DNA from: an uncultured Clostridia bacterium | Lineage (GTDB): Bacteria; Bacillota; Clostridia; Oscillospirales; Ruminococcaceae | Direction: 5' to 3' | Assembly: GCA_947649285.1 (NCBI GenBank) | Contig: CANSRB010000012.1 | Location: 1-32,647 of the forward strand | DNA: 32,647 nt | Shown here: positions 1 to 6,408 of the stretch, in pieces | How positions within the stretch are numbered: the stretch's first letter is position 1 | How the letters are laid out: the number at the start of each line of letters is the position of its first letter | Made by a program: the position numbers and the translations under genes | The notes under the pieces: model-generated | The model's input: the letters and a program-made list of their open reading frames with translations, nothing else | Told to the model about the DNA's origin: nothing | The model's database searches: none

Positions 1-1389
1 CTCAACCTCAATATGGTGCTTGACATTGAATTTGGACAATAAACATACCGTCTCCACATGTCCTGTTCTCGGAAATAAATCAACCGGAGTAATTTCCCGA
101 ATCTCATAACCTTTTTCCCGCAGCAAAGCACAATCGCGCGCAGCCGTCGCTGGATTACAGGAAACCATCACCAGACATTCGGGAGACATTTTTTCCACCG
201 CGTCAATAACCCGCTGATCCACTCCTTTACGAGGAGGATCCAGAATAATCACATCGGGGAGCAATCCTTCCTCTGCCAGCAAAATCGCTGCCTTCCCCGC
301 ATCTGCACAAATAAACCTTGTGTTTTTCTTTCCATTCCGTTCCGCATTCCGCTTCGCATTCTCAATTGCCTCAGGAATCACCTCAACGCCGATCAACTGC
401 CTTACCCGATCTGCCCCGCTCAACCCGATTGTACCAGCCCCACAATATAAATCCAGCAGGATTTCCGTACCCGTTAAACCAGCATACTCCATAGCTTTTC
501 TATACAATACCTCTGCCTGCGGATGATTGACCTGATAAAAAGAAAGCGGGGACAATTCTACCTCTACACCACAAAGGATATCCCGGATGGTATCCCTTCC
601 CCAAACCGTCCGGCAGTATTTTCCCAAAATAGCATTATCCCGGGAGGAATTCTCATTTAATACGATACTTTGAATCGCCGGGAACCGCTCCGCCATCTGA
701 CATACAAATTCCTTTATATGAGGTATTTCCAAAGAAGTAGTCACCAAACACAGCATGATTTCCCCCGTCACTTCCCCACGCCGGAGATAGAGATGACGGA
801 TTAGCCCCTCCCCGGTTGCCTCGTCATAAGGCGGAATCTGTTTTTCCCGCATGAAATTCAGTACCGCCGCCTGGATTTCTCCAAAAACGGCCGGCTGAAG
901 GGCGCATTCTGTGCTTGGAATAATCCGATGGCTCCGCTTGGCATAGAACCCTGCAACGATCTCCCCTTCTTTATTCCGCCCAATCGGATACTGCGCTTTA
1001 TTTCGATACCCCTCTGTCCGCTCGCTGCCTATTATAGGGGAAACTTCTGTAAAAATCCCGCCCAGCCGGTTGAACGAATCCCTGACCAGTTCCTCTTTCA
1101 GACGAAGTTCCGCTTCATACGAGATATGACGATAGGTGCATCCTCCGCAGACGCCAAAATACGGGCAGTCCGGTTCCACCCGGTCCGGCGAGGGCTGAAT
1201 CAATTCCATCAGCTTCCCATAGCCATAATGCTTATTTTTCTTGACCAACCGGACGCGGCCGCAATCCCCCGGTGCTGTATTCGGTACAAACACGGTATAC
1301 CCGTCGATCTTCCCCACACCGTTTCCTTCGCTGGTCCTCCCGGTAATCTGCAGCCTATACTCTTCATTCTTTTCAATTTTCTGATTCAT
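1..1389 (-). CDS. rlmD: 23S rRNA (uracil-C5)-methyltransferase RlmD/RlmCD, 3' end off the window
   Basis: SAM-dependent m5U methyltransferase of the TrmA/RumA family, acting on 23S rRNA. The 463 visible codons start at ATG 1389 and run open to the left edge. Visible in order: an N-terminal TRAM-type beta domain (residues about 1-60); an iron-sulfur cysteine cluster of the form CPYFGVCGGC with a later Cys in STECALQ; the SAM-binding DLYCGAGTIGL; the SFYQVN motif; DPPRKGVD; and SCNPAT with the catalytic Cys. After the usual family end (HVETVCLLSK) the frame continues with NVKHHIEVE at the edge. Many clostridial members carry a C-terminal extension there, so the missing end is probably such a tail and not just a few residues. 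The exact base modified (U1939, U747 or both) cannot be told from the sequence. Confidence 0.93.
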   Translation of the reverse strand, partial: MNQKIEKNEEYRLQITGRTSEGNGVGKIDGYTVFVPNTAPGDCGRVRLVKKNKHYGYGKLMELIQPSPDRVEPDCPYFGVCGGCTYRHISYEAELRLKEELVRDSFNRLGGIFTEVSPIIGSERTEGYRNKAQYPIGRNKEGEIVAGFYAKRSHRIIPSTECALQPAVFGEIQAAVLNFMREKQIPPYDEATGEGLIRHLYLRRGEVTGEIMLCLVTTSLEIPHIKEFVCQMAERFPAIQSIVLNENSSRDNAILGKYCRTVWGRDTIRDILCGVEVELSPLSFYQVNHPQAEVLYRKAMEYAGLTGTEILLDLYCGAGTIGLSGADRVRQLIGVEVIPEAIENAKRNAERNGKKNTRFICADAGKAAILLAEEGLLPDVIILDPPRKGVDQRVIDAVEKMSPECLVMVSCNPATAARDCALLREKGYEIREITPVDLFPRTGHVETVCLLSKFNVKHHIEVE

Positions 1390-1463
1390 TCCTATCCCTT
1401 TCCGCTTTTTCTATCGATACGGATTCTCCCGGCTTCAGGGAAAATCCGGAGTATGTTTTCTTT

Positions 1464-1492
1464 ATTATAATTCTTTCTCCCAAAGGATACAA
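1464..1492 (-). promoter_or_regulatory. candidate sigma-A promoter for rlmD
   Basis: On the minus strand, a perfect TATAAT (1464-1469) lies 17 nt from a weak -35 TTGTAT (1487-1492). It sits about 75 bp upstream of the rlmD start and points at it. The -10 is convincing and the -35 matches only half of the consensus. Confidence 0.45.
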
Positions 1493-1565
1493 GAAGCAAA
1501 AGCTCCCCATTTTAACTCTGGTGTTTCTAATGCTTGAATTTGGAAATCTTTTGTCAAAACATCAA

Positions 1566-1600
1566 AATGGGCAGTTATCTGCTACGGATAACTGCCCATT
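1566..1600 (-). terminator. 14-bp perfect hairpin, probable terminator of the lipoprotein gene
   Basis: Perfect 14-bp stem (1566-1579 with 1587-1600) and a 7-nt loop. It lies 66 bp past the stop of the minus-strand lipoprotein gene and before rlmD. On the minus strand it is followed by a T-containing stretch (TTTTGATGTTTTG), so it could end that transcript. Confidence 0.55.
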
Positions 1601-1665
1601 AAATCGAAATCTATATTATTCGTCAATTATTTTATACTCATCCAACGCGTTTGAGATATAATTCT

Positions 1666-2169
1666 TCAAATAGCAGAAATGTGTTTCTTTATAAATTCAA
1701 ATTGTTCTTCTAGTTCTTTATACCTATCACTTAACGTATTGTTTTCTTCATCCCACTGAACATCGCTCGGAGTTCGGAAAAGATATGTATTTTCCTCCGT
1801 TTGGAGCACCACTGTGCTAGAACCAGCTATAACTGGAGGCTCTTCTGCCGTCCATTTACCAGAATAACAGTCAATCATAAATAGTACTCCCATATCAGCG
1901 TTGTTATCGTGAGTTGGTTTATGGTAAACAGTAATACAATGTCCTCCATCCTGGTGCGGGAGATCATACTCTTCTTTGATTTCAATTTGACCAAGCCAAT
2001 CAACAGGAATTTCCATAGAAAACGAAAGAAGCTGATTAACATACACTATTGCGCTGGATTCCAAGGGATACGCAATTGAATGCTGGCTAGATGAATGGTT
2101 GGGTTTAGAACATGATGTCAAAAGGAACATTAAAGAGATAAATAAGCAGGTAATTTGGATTTTTTTTAT
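1666..2169 (-). CDS. predicted lipoprotein of unknown function with an apparent ATA start
   Basis: I do not recognise the family. From the first ATG (2130) the product is 154 aa and begins MFLLTSCS, which has a lipobox-like LLTSC but no positively charged start and almost no hydrophobic core. The same frame is open upstream and reads KKIQITCLFISL before MFLLTSC, exactly what a lipoprotein signal peptide needs. The only codon at the right distance (6 nt) from a good ribosome site (AAGAAGGA, about 2176-2183) is ATA at 2169-2167, and there is an in-frame TGA a few codons further up. With that start the product is 167 aa. The mature part is acidic, with no other membrane segment, and would sit on the outer face of the membrane. 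Either a rare AUA start is used, the ATG has decayed, or the base is a sequencing error. The left end given here assumes the full signal peptide. Confidence 0.6.
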   Translation of the reverse strand: MKKIQITCLFISLMFLLTSCSKPNHSSSQHSIAYPLESSAIVYVNQLLSFSMEIPVDWLGQIEIKEEYDLPHQDGGHCITVYHKPTHDNNADMGVLFMIDCYSGKWTAEEPPVIAGSSTVVLQTEENTYLFRTPSDVQWDEENNTLSDRYKELEEQFEFIKKHISAI

Positions 2170-2201
2170 AAATTTTCCTTCTTTTCAAAACTTATAATTT
2201 T

Positions 2202-2230
2202 ATTTTAGCATATTAAAATACCTGTTGCAA
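2202..2230 (-). promoter_or_regulatory. promoter of the lipoprotein gene
   Basis: On the minus strand TTGCAA (2225-2230), 17-nt spacer, then TAAAAT (2202-2207) preceded by TGC. It lies about 20 bp upstream of the ribosome site AAGAAGGA of the gene. It begins only 16 bp from the edge of the MITE-like element at 2247, so the insertion left the promoter intact. Confidence 0.6.
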
Positions 2231-2354
2231 GGGTGTTGGTGAAGTCGGGAGTGTCCTCTCGCGCATTTTATGAGGGGATCCTGCCCTCGAGCGGCCGGGA
2301 CGTTCCTCCGGCGCCGACCGGGGCGGCCCGGCCGCAGGAAATCTTTCCTTCTGT

Positions 2355-2394
2355 CCGCCCTGTGGGGGTTCCCAGGGGGACCCCCACAGGGCGG
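2355..2394. repeat. 15-bp perfect hairpin inside the MITE-like element
   Basis: Left arm 2355-2369, right arm 2380-2394, 10-nt loop. On the plus strand it is followed by TTTTCTTT and could act as a terminator. Confidence 0.7.
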
Positions 2395-2402
2395 TTTTCT
2401 TT

Positions 2403-2444
2403 CCCGCCCCCTTTTCTTTGAGCGCTCAAAGAAAAGGGGGCGGG
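2403..2444. repeat. perfect 42-bp palindrome inside the MITE-like element
   Basis: Twenty-one bases (2403-2423) are followed immediately by their exact reverse complement (2424-2444), centred on GAGC|GCTC. It has no loop and would extrude as a cruciform or fold as an RNA hairpin with an arm of C/T character. It is only 8 bp from the preceding hairpin. Confidence 0.85.
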
Positions 2445-2657
2445 GCGCGGGACGCGGAGTCCCGCATTTGAATCGCGGACGGTGCGATACGGCATCTCTT
2501 CCCCATAAAATCTTTATTTTGCACACTCCCGGTGAAGTCGCCGGAGTTTCTTGCCGGCAACACTTAAGTTAAAAGGGATGGCAAAAGGGACGAATTGACA
2601 GCACCGTAAAAATAGGCTATATTTATGTTCAAATCGTTTTTTATGGAGGCTGTCAAT

Positions 2658-2853
2658 ATGAAAAAGTTTAAAGCTTATTCTGCTGGGTATTTCAGTCCTT
2701 TTATTTGGAATTTCCGCGATCCTTCTGGTCCGGATTGCCGGCAGTCCCAACGCTTCATAATGGCGTTATGAGCTGTTAGGGGTTATTCTCCCCATCATCG
2801 GCGCGGCGATGTCGGTGATCGGGTTTGCCTGCAAAGAGAAAAAAGCCCCGTAA
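2658..2853 (+). pseudogene. remnant of a small two-helix membrane protein gene
   Basis: A good ribosome site (GGAGG at 2645-2649) precedes ATG 2658 and MKKFK. The hydrophobic continuation then appears in the next frame from about 2674: LILLGISVLLFGISAILL, a short hydrophilic loop, a stop TAA at 2758-2760, then WRYELLGVILPIIGAAMSVIGF and a basic tail KEKKAP ending at TAA 2851-2853. Joined, this is a protein of about 65 aa with two transmembrane helices, broken by one frameshift near the A-rich start and one in-frame stop. A strong terminator follows directly, as expected for a once-functional gene. No family is recognised. Confidence 0.55.
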
Positions 2854-2854
2854 A

Positions 2855-2899
2855 TATAAAATAAGACAGCAGATCAAATATCTGCTGTCTTATTTTATA
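2855..2899. terminator. 20-bp perfect stem, bidirectional terminator
   Basis: Arms 2855-2874 and 2880-2899 are perfectly complementary with a 5-nt loop (caaat). Both arms end in an A/T tract, so it can work for the degraded plus-strand gene and for sigF on the minus strand, whose stop is about 70 bp away. Confidence 0.85.
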
Positions 2900-2966
2900 T
2901 GGATTTTGGAGAAAGCTCCGGCAGAGCCTGTATCCAGCCCGTTCAGGCATCCCGGAAAAGTCCCTT

Positions 2967-3632
2967 TTACCGCAGCTTCTCCCGCAGTCCAGTCAAAATC
3001 TTTTTTTCCCGGCGGGAAACCTGCACCTGGGTCATGCCCAGTGCTTTTGCTGTTTCGGTCTGTGTTTTACCTTTATAGTAACGCAAGACAATCAGCCTTC
3101 GGTCCTCCGGGCTCAGCCGCTTGATCACTTCTTCAAGCGAAATCAAGTCGCAGAGCCGTTCGTCATCCCCCTCTGCCGCCAGATCGAACTGTCCTCCCCC
3201 TTCCTCTTCACCGACAGTCAGGCTCACCGGAGGGATGCTGACATTCATCGCTTCAATGATTTCTTCTTCTGAAACACCCATCCGCTGTGCCAATTCACCC
3301 GCCGTTGGCTCCCGGAACTGAAGCTTGGAAAACTGTTCCCTTTCCCGCGTGACTTTCAGGGAAAGCTCTTTCAGGCTTCGGCTGACCTTTACCGCGCCCC
3401 CATCCCGGAAAATCCGCCGGATTTCTCCCAGAATCACCGGGACTGCGTAGGTGGAAAACTGGATCCCCCGGGTTTCGTCAAAACCGTCAATTGCTTTCAG
3501 AAGCCCCACACAGCCCGCCCCGAACAAGTCATCATATTCCGCCCCACGGCCCCGGAACCGATTGGCGCAGCTATGTACCAGGCCCAGGTTATTCCGGACA
3601 AACACATCTTTTTCCAGCGGTGTTTTAACCAT
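2967..3632 (-). CDS. sigF: RNA polymerase sporulation sigma factor sigma-F
   Basis: Forespore-specific sigma factor, third gene of the spoIIA operon; it is released from the anti-sigma factor SpoIIAB after septation. 221 aa from ATG 3632. Region 2 is clear (DLFGAGCVGLLKAID, then FSTYAVPVILGEIRR), region 3 lies about 95-145, and region 4 ends in the helix-turn-helix ETAKALGMTQVQVSRREKKI. An open frame 18 nt longer begins at a TTG (3650), but the ATG is preceded by GCGGGG at good spacing and is preferred. The start overlaps the end of spoIIAB by 8 bp, so the two are probably translationally coupled. The operon order and overlaps match the Bacillus subtilis spoIIA arrangement. Confidence 0.96.
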   Translation of the reverse strand: MVKTPLEKDVFVRNNLGLVHSCANRFRGRGAEYDDLFGAGCVGLLKAIDGFDETRGIQFSTYAVPVILGEIRRIFRDGGAVKVSRSLKELSLKVTREREQFSKLQFREPTAGELAQRMGVSEEEIIEAMNVSIPPVSLTVGEEEGGGQFDLAAEGDDERLCDLISLEEVIKRLSPEDRRLIVLRYYKGKTQTETAKALGMTQVQVSRREKKILTGLREKLR

Positions 3633-4068
3633 TTTTTCCCCGCTCGCCAATTTTCTTTTGAAGGATAACAGTTGTCCCTTTTCCGGGGCGGGACAACACT
3701 TTCAGCTTGTCCATAAAGCTTTCCATCACTGAAAATCCCAAGCCGGCACGGTCTTCGTCAGGCGCTGTAGTATAAAGCGGCTCCATAGCTTTAGGGACAT
3801 CCGGGATACCGCATCCATTGTCCCGGATCTTAATATAAGCGGTTCTGTCCTCTAAAATTTTCAGGTGCAGCTGCACTGTTCCCAAGCGGTCCGGATAGCC
3901 ATGTACAATTGCATTGGTAACGGCCTCACTCACCGCTGTCTTGATATCGGCAATCTCATCCACTGTTGGATCCAGCTGGGTAAAAAAGCTGGATACAGCC
4001 AGTCTTGCAAAGCCTTCGTTGCTGGAACGGCTTGGAAAGCTGATTTTCACTTCATTCTGAATCTTCAT
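3625..4068 (-). CDS. spoIIAB: anti-sigma-F factor, serine kinase SpoIIAB
   Basis: GHKL-type ATPase/kinase that holds sigma-F inactive and phosphorylates SpoIIAA. 147 aa from ATG 4068, which has AAGGAG just upstream inside the end of spoIIAA; a TTG start at 4092 is less likely. The ATP-binding boxes are all present: N box EAVTNAIVHGY (about 48-58), G1 DNGCGIPD (83-90), G2 DRAGLGFSV (106-114) and GKGTTV (129-134). It overlaps spoIIAA by 17 bp and sigF by 8 bp, so the three proteins of the partner switch are made from one coupled message. Confidence 0.96.
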   Translation of the reverse strand: MKIQNEVKISFPSRSSNEGFARLAVSSFFTQLDPTVDEIADIKTAVSEAVTNAIVHGYPDRLGTVQLHLKILEDRTAYIKIRDNGCGIPDVPKAMEPLYTTAPDEDRAGLGFSVMESFMDKLKVLSRPGKGTTVILQKKIGERGKNG

Positions 4069-4387
4069 TTTCCTCTTCTCCTTCCTCTTCAATCCGGATA
4101 AGCTTGTTCATCCCGGAAAGCTTCAGCACCCGTGCAATCTGAGGGCGCACCTGGCGGACCACAATCTTCCCGCCCATACTGCACAATAGCTTGTACCGCC
4201 CCATCAGCAGCCCAATCCCGCTGGAATCCATAAACGTAACACCTGAAAAGTCAAAAACCAGCTCTTTAGGCAGGCTCCGTTTCAGGTTTGCATCAATCTC
4301 CTCCCGGATTGAACGGGCAGAGTGATGATCGATTTCGCCGGTAATTGCGGCGGTCAGTTTTTCTTTCTCATTCGTCAGGGTTATCAT
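4052..4387 (-). CDS. spoIIAA: anti-sigma-F factor antagonist SpoIIAA
   Basis: STAS-domain protein, 111 aa. When unphosphorylated it binds SpoIIAB and frees sigma-F; SpoIIE (not in this window) dephosphorylates it. The phosphorylation site is visible as MDSSGIG, with Ser56 the equivalent of the phosphorylated serine in Bacillus. The start ATG 4387 is chosen because AGGAGGG lies 7 nt upstream; the frame is open for another 60 codons upstream but that part has no STAS similarity. The acidic C-terminal tail (EEEGEEENEDSE) is longer than in Bacillus and contains the ribosome site of spoIIAB. Confidence 0.95.
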   Translation of the reverse strand: MITLTNEKEKLTAAITGEIDHHSARSIREEIDANLKRSLPKELVFDFSGVTFMDSSGIGLLMGRYKLLCSMGGKIVVRQVRPQIARVLKLSGMNKLIRIEEEGEEENEDSE

Positions 4388-4578
4388 CCTGTTCCCTCCT
4401 GTTTTATAGTCAAAGCGTTTCAAAAGAGCTATTTGAACTATATTTAATCCATGGAAAATACAGCGCTGCAAAAAGCTTTTTTTCCAGTGCGTCAACGATA
4501 TTTTCCCAAACTGTCGGATTCCTGTCTTTTCCATTATAAAGACAAAATCAGAAAAATTTTGTCGCAATCAGAAACGAG

Positions 4579-4605
4579 CTTCCTGTTTTGCCCATTTTTT
4601 CCTAC
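4579..4605 (-). promoter_or_regulatory. weak candidate sigma-H promoter of the spoIIA operon
   Basis: On the minus strand GTAGGAAAA (4597-4605) matches the sigma-H -35 consensus RNAGGAWWW fully. After 11 nt comes CAGGAAG (4579-4585), an imperfect -10 (consensus RNNGAAT). spoIIA is sigma-H dependent in Bacillus. The leader would be about 185 nt. Confidence 0.3.
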
Positions 4606-4693
4606 TCATGGGATAATCCGCATCCTCTCTTTTACAGCTTGTCCCGTTCGGATCGGTTTTGAACAGATCTTTCCCTCAAAAATAAAAATTTGC

Positions 4694-4722
4694 TTGACTT
4701 TTCCAATAAGCTCTGCTATAAT
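4694..4722 (+). promoter_or_regulatory. strong sigma-A promoter of tRNA-Leu
   Basis: TTGACT (4694-4699), 17-nt spacer, TATAAT (4717-4722) preceded by TGC. Transcription would start near 4729, about 33 bp before the mature tRNA. Confidence 0.85.
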
Positions 4723-4761
4723 AATTCTCGCAGTCAATGAGAAATAAACATTGCAGGATAA

Positions 4762-4847
4762 GCGAAGGTGGCGGAATGGCATACGCGCTAGCTTGAGGTG
4801 CTAGTGACAGCAATGTCGTGTGGGTTCAAGTCCCATCCTTCGCACCA
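4762..4847 (+). tRNA. tRNA-Leu (anticodon GAG)
   Basis: Class II tRNA of 86 nt with encoded CCA. The acceptor stem GCGAAGG (4762-4768) pairs with CCTTCGC (4837-4843); discriminator A, then CCA 4845-4847. The anticodon stem CTAGC/GCTAG encloses loop TTGAGGT, giving anticodon GAG, which reads CTC and CTT leucine codons. A long variable arm and the T-loop GGTTCAAGTCC are present. Confidence 0.97.
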
Positions 4848-4849
4848 AG

Positions 4850-4886
4850 AAAAAGGCAGGTAAGCATTCAGTTTACCTGCCTTTTT
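4850..4886 (+). terminator. terminator of tRNA-Leu
   Basis: Perfect 14-bp stem (4850-4863 with 4873-4886), 9-nt loop, ending in TTTTT and followed by GTTTTTC. It separates the tRNA from methyltransferase M1, whose start is only 46 bp further on. Confidence 0.9.
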
Positions 4887-4932
4887 GTTTTTCAGCAAAC
4901 ATCCAGAATAGACGATGGAAATGAGGACTGAC

Positions 4933-6207
4933 ATGAAAAAAGTGTTAAGCCTGTTTTCCTCAGCTGGAATTGGAGAACGGGGTATTGAGGCCGCAGGGCT
5001 GAAAATAATCGTCAGCAACGAGCTTGAAAAAATCAGATCCGATTTATATAAAGAAAATCATCCGGATGTCAAGGCTATTTGCGGAGATATTTGGACGGAA
5101 AAAGAGCATATCATCCATGAATGGAAAAAAGTGTGCGGCACAGAGCCTTTCCTGATTTATGCCACCCCTCCCTGCCAGGGAATGTCTTCAAACGGCGCAG
5201 GAAAATTGCTGAGGGAAATCCGGGAAGGAAGACGGGCAAACGAAGACCCGCGGAACAGGCTGATTATCCCTACCATGAATATCGTAACGGAATTAAGGCC
5301 CCACTGGCTGCTGCTGGAAAATGTCCCTACGATGGACCAAACCATCATTTCGGACGAAAATGGAAAATCGGTAAAAATCATCGACTATATCGCCCAGCAA
5401 CTCGGTGCGGGATATACCGGAAAGGCGGAAGTGGTAAACTGCGCCGATTACGGGATTCCCCAAACAAGGAAAAGGCTGATTACGATTTTTTCACGGGATC
5501 CGGAGGGGATCGAATATTTTCAGAAAAACGCTTCTTTCCTGCCTGCCACCACGCATACCGAAACCGGCGATCTGTTCAAAAAACCTTGGGTTACACTGCG
5601 GAACGCCATCGGCGGACTGCCGGAACTGAGTGCGGAAACCGGAAAAAATGAAAGAAAAGATTTTCATCCTTATCACATCGTCCCCCTATTGGATAAGGAC
5701 AAAAGATGGTGGATCCAGAATACGCCGGAAGGAGATACTGCATTCAATAATCAGTGCTGCAATCCCAGCTGCCTTTTCAAAGGGAATCCTTCACACGGAA
5801 GCCATTATAAAGGCGGCGTCCACCAATCCAATAAAAACACCCCCATTTTCTGTGAACGATGCGGAGCCCTTCTCCCCAGGCCGACGGTAAAAGACGCAAA
5901 AACCCAGGAAATCAGGCTGATCCGGGGATTTGATACCGCGTACCGGCGAATGGAATGGGACAAACCGGCGCCTACATTGACACAGAAAATGCATACCGTT
6001 ACGTCGGACAAAAAAGTGCATCCTTCCCAAAACCGGGCCCTTTCGTTATATGAAGCCATGATCATCCAAACTATTGCCGACTATCCATATAAATTTTCCA
6101 TCGACGGCAAAGAGGTGAGCCGCAACACGATTTGCCAAATCATTGGCGAAAGCGTGCCGCCAAAGTTGATTGAAATGATCTGCCGGAATATCCTGTCGCT
6201 TTATTAA
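4933..6207 (+). CDS. DNA (cytosine-5) methyltransferase M1 of the restriction-modification island
   Basis: Transfers methyl from SAM to C5 of cytosine in DNA. 424 aa from ATG 4933, chosen because GAGG lies 6 nt upstream and the product then aligns with its paralogue at 8007 from residue 1 (MKKVLSLFSSAGIGE against MKEAVSLFSSAGIGE); an ATG at 4915 is in frame but less likely. Motif I is SSAGIGE (9-15), motif IV PPCQ with catalytic Cys81, motif VI LLENV (127-131), motif VIII QTRKR (177-181), and motif X GESVPPKL (405-412). In the target-recognition region there is a zinc-ribbon-like insertion: Cys275 or 276, Cys280, Cys307 and Cys310, followed by GALLPRP. No N-terminal helix-turn-helix is present, so it is not an obvious self-repressor. 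No clear promoter lies in the 46 bp after the tRNA terminator. Its stop TAA doubles as the left target duplication of a MITE-like element. Confidence 0.95.
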   Translation: MKKVLSLFSSAGIGERGIEAAGLKIIVSNELEKIRSDLYKENHPDVKAICGDIWTEKEHIIHEWKKVCGTEPFLIYATPPCQGMSSNGAGKLLREIREGRRANEDPRNRLIIPTMNIVTELRPHWLLLENVPTMDQTIISDENGKSVKIIDYIAQQLGAGYTGKAEVVNCADYGIPQTRKRLITIFSRDPEGIEYFQKNASFLPATTHTETGDLFKKPWVTLRNAIGGLPELSAETGKNERKDFHPYHIVPLLDKDKRWWIQNTPEGDTAFNNQCCNPSCLFKGNPSHGSHYKGGVHQSNKNTPIFCERCGALLPRPTVKDAKTQEIRLIRGFDTAYRRMEWDKPAPTLTQKMHTVTSDKKVHPSQNRALSLYEAMIIQTIADYPYKFSIDGKEVSRNTICQIIGESVPPKLIEMICRNILSLY

Positions 6208-6365
6208 GAACCTGTATTCATAACCGAAAACGCCATCTGACCGGGCCTTTTCCCGGTATACTGCGTTCATTTTTCTTGCCATACGCCAGTAGACTGCAAA
6301 AAATCGTCTTGTCTGCTGGGAAAATCCCTCAGCCATTTGGCATCCCCGGCTATGAATACAGGTTC
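6208..6365. mobile_element. 158-bp MITE-like element at the stop codon of M1
   Basis: Ends are a perfect 15-bp inverted repeat, GAACCTGTATTCATA at 6208-6222 and its complement at 6351-6365, with weaker similarity continuing inward (CCG....GCCA). The element is flanked by TAA on both sides (6205-6207 and 6366-6368). A 3-bp TNA duplication is typical of part of the IS5 group (IS1031-like), which is the best guess for the parent transposase. It encodes nothing. Because the left TAA is the M1 stop codon, insertion did not change the protein. Confidence 0.75.
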
Positions 6366-6371
6366 TAAAAC

Positions 6372-6398
6372 AGGGCTGCCGGAGGATCCGGACGCCCT
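6372..6398. terminator. hairpin between the convergent M1 and R2 genes
   Basis: AGGGC (6372-6376) and CCGG pair with CCGG and GCCCT (6394-6398), interrupted by a 2x2 internal loop, 5-nt loop at the tip. It sits just before the R2 stop and would have been directly after the M1 stop before the MITE-like insertion. T-tracts are short (TTT on the plus strand), so activity is uncertain. Confidence 0.4.
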
Positions 6399-6408
6399 TT
6401 AGGAATAA

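Larger units (their letters stand above)
2247..2530. mobile_element. 284-bp MITE-like element with 9-bp target duplication
   Basis: The GC-rich block has inverted ends: it starts GGGAGTGTC and finishes GCACACTCCC, and a second matching patch follows inside each end (ATTTTATG then a run of G). It is flanked by identical 9-bp copies of GGTGAAGTC (2238-2246 and 2531-2539), the signature of a transposition event. There is no room for a transposase and the short open frames inside are low-complexity artefacts. Inside lie two strong hairpins, listed separately. A 9-bp duplication is made by several IS families (for example IS256, IS1 and IS10 groups), so the parent cannot be named from this copy alone. 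Confidence 0.75.
4388..4761. other. intergenic region between spoIIAA and tRNA-Leu
   Basis: 374 bp without a convincing gene. It holds the spoIIA leader and control region on the left and the tRNA promoter on the right (both listed separately). An inverted repeat GACAAAAT ... ATTTTGTC (4541-4548 with 4556-4563) is present, and its right half continues as TTTTGTCGCAA, which resembles a Spo0A box (TTTTGTCGAAT). That would fit control of spoIIA by Spo0A but is only a similarity. Confidence 0.5.

Noticed and set aside
928-1470. 180-codon open frame on the plus strand
   Set aside because: Antisense to rlmD, which has all catalytic motifs; no ribosome site.
1617-1690. Alternative C-terminal frame for the lipoprotein (ends LDEYKIIDE)
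   Set aside because: It is only about 25 codons in AT-rich DNA and has a TGA directly before it, so a frameshift is not needed to explain it.
2200-2572. Four overlapping open frames in a GC-rich block
   Set aside because: They lie in the MITE-like element and code for Arg/Pro/Gly-rich nonsense reflecting its palindromes.
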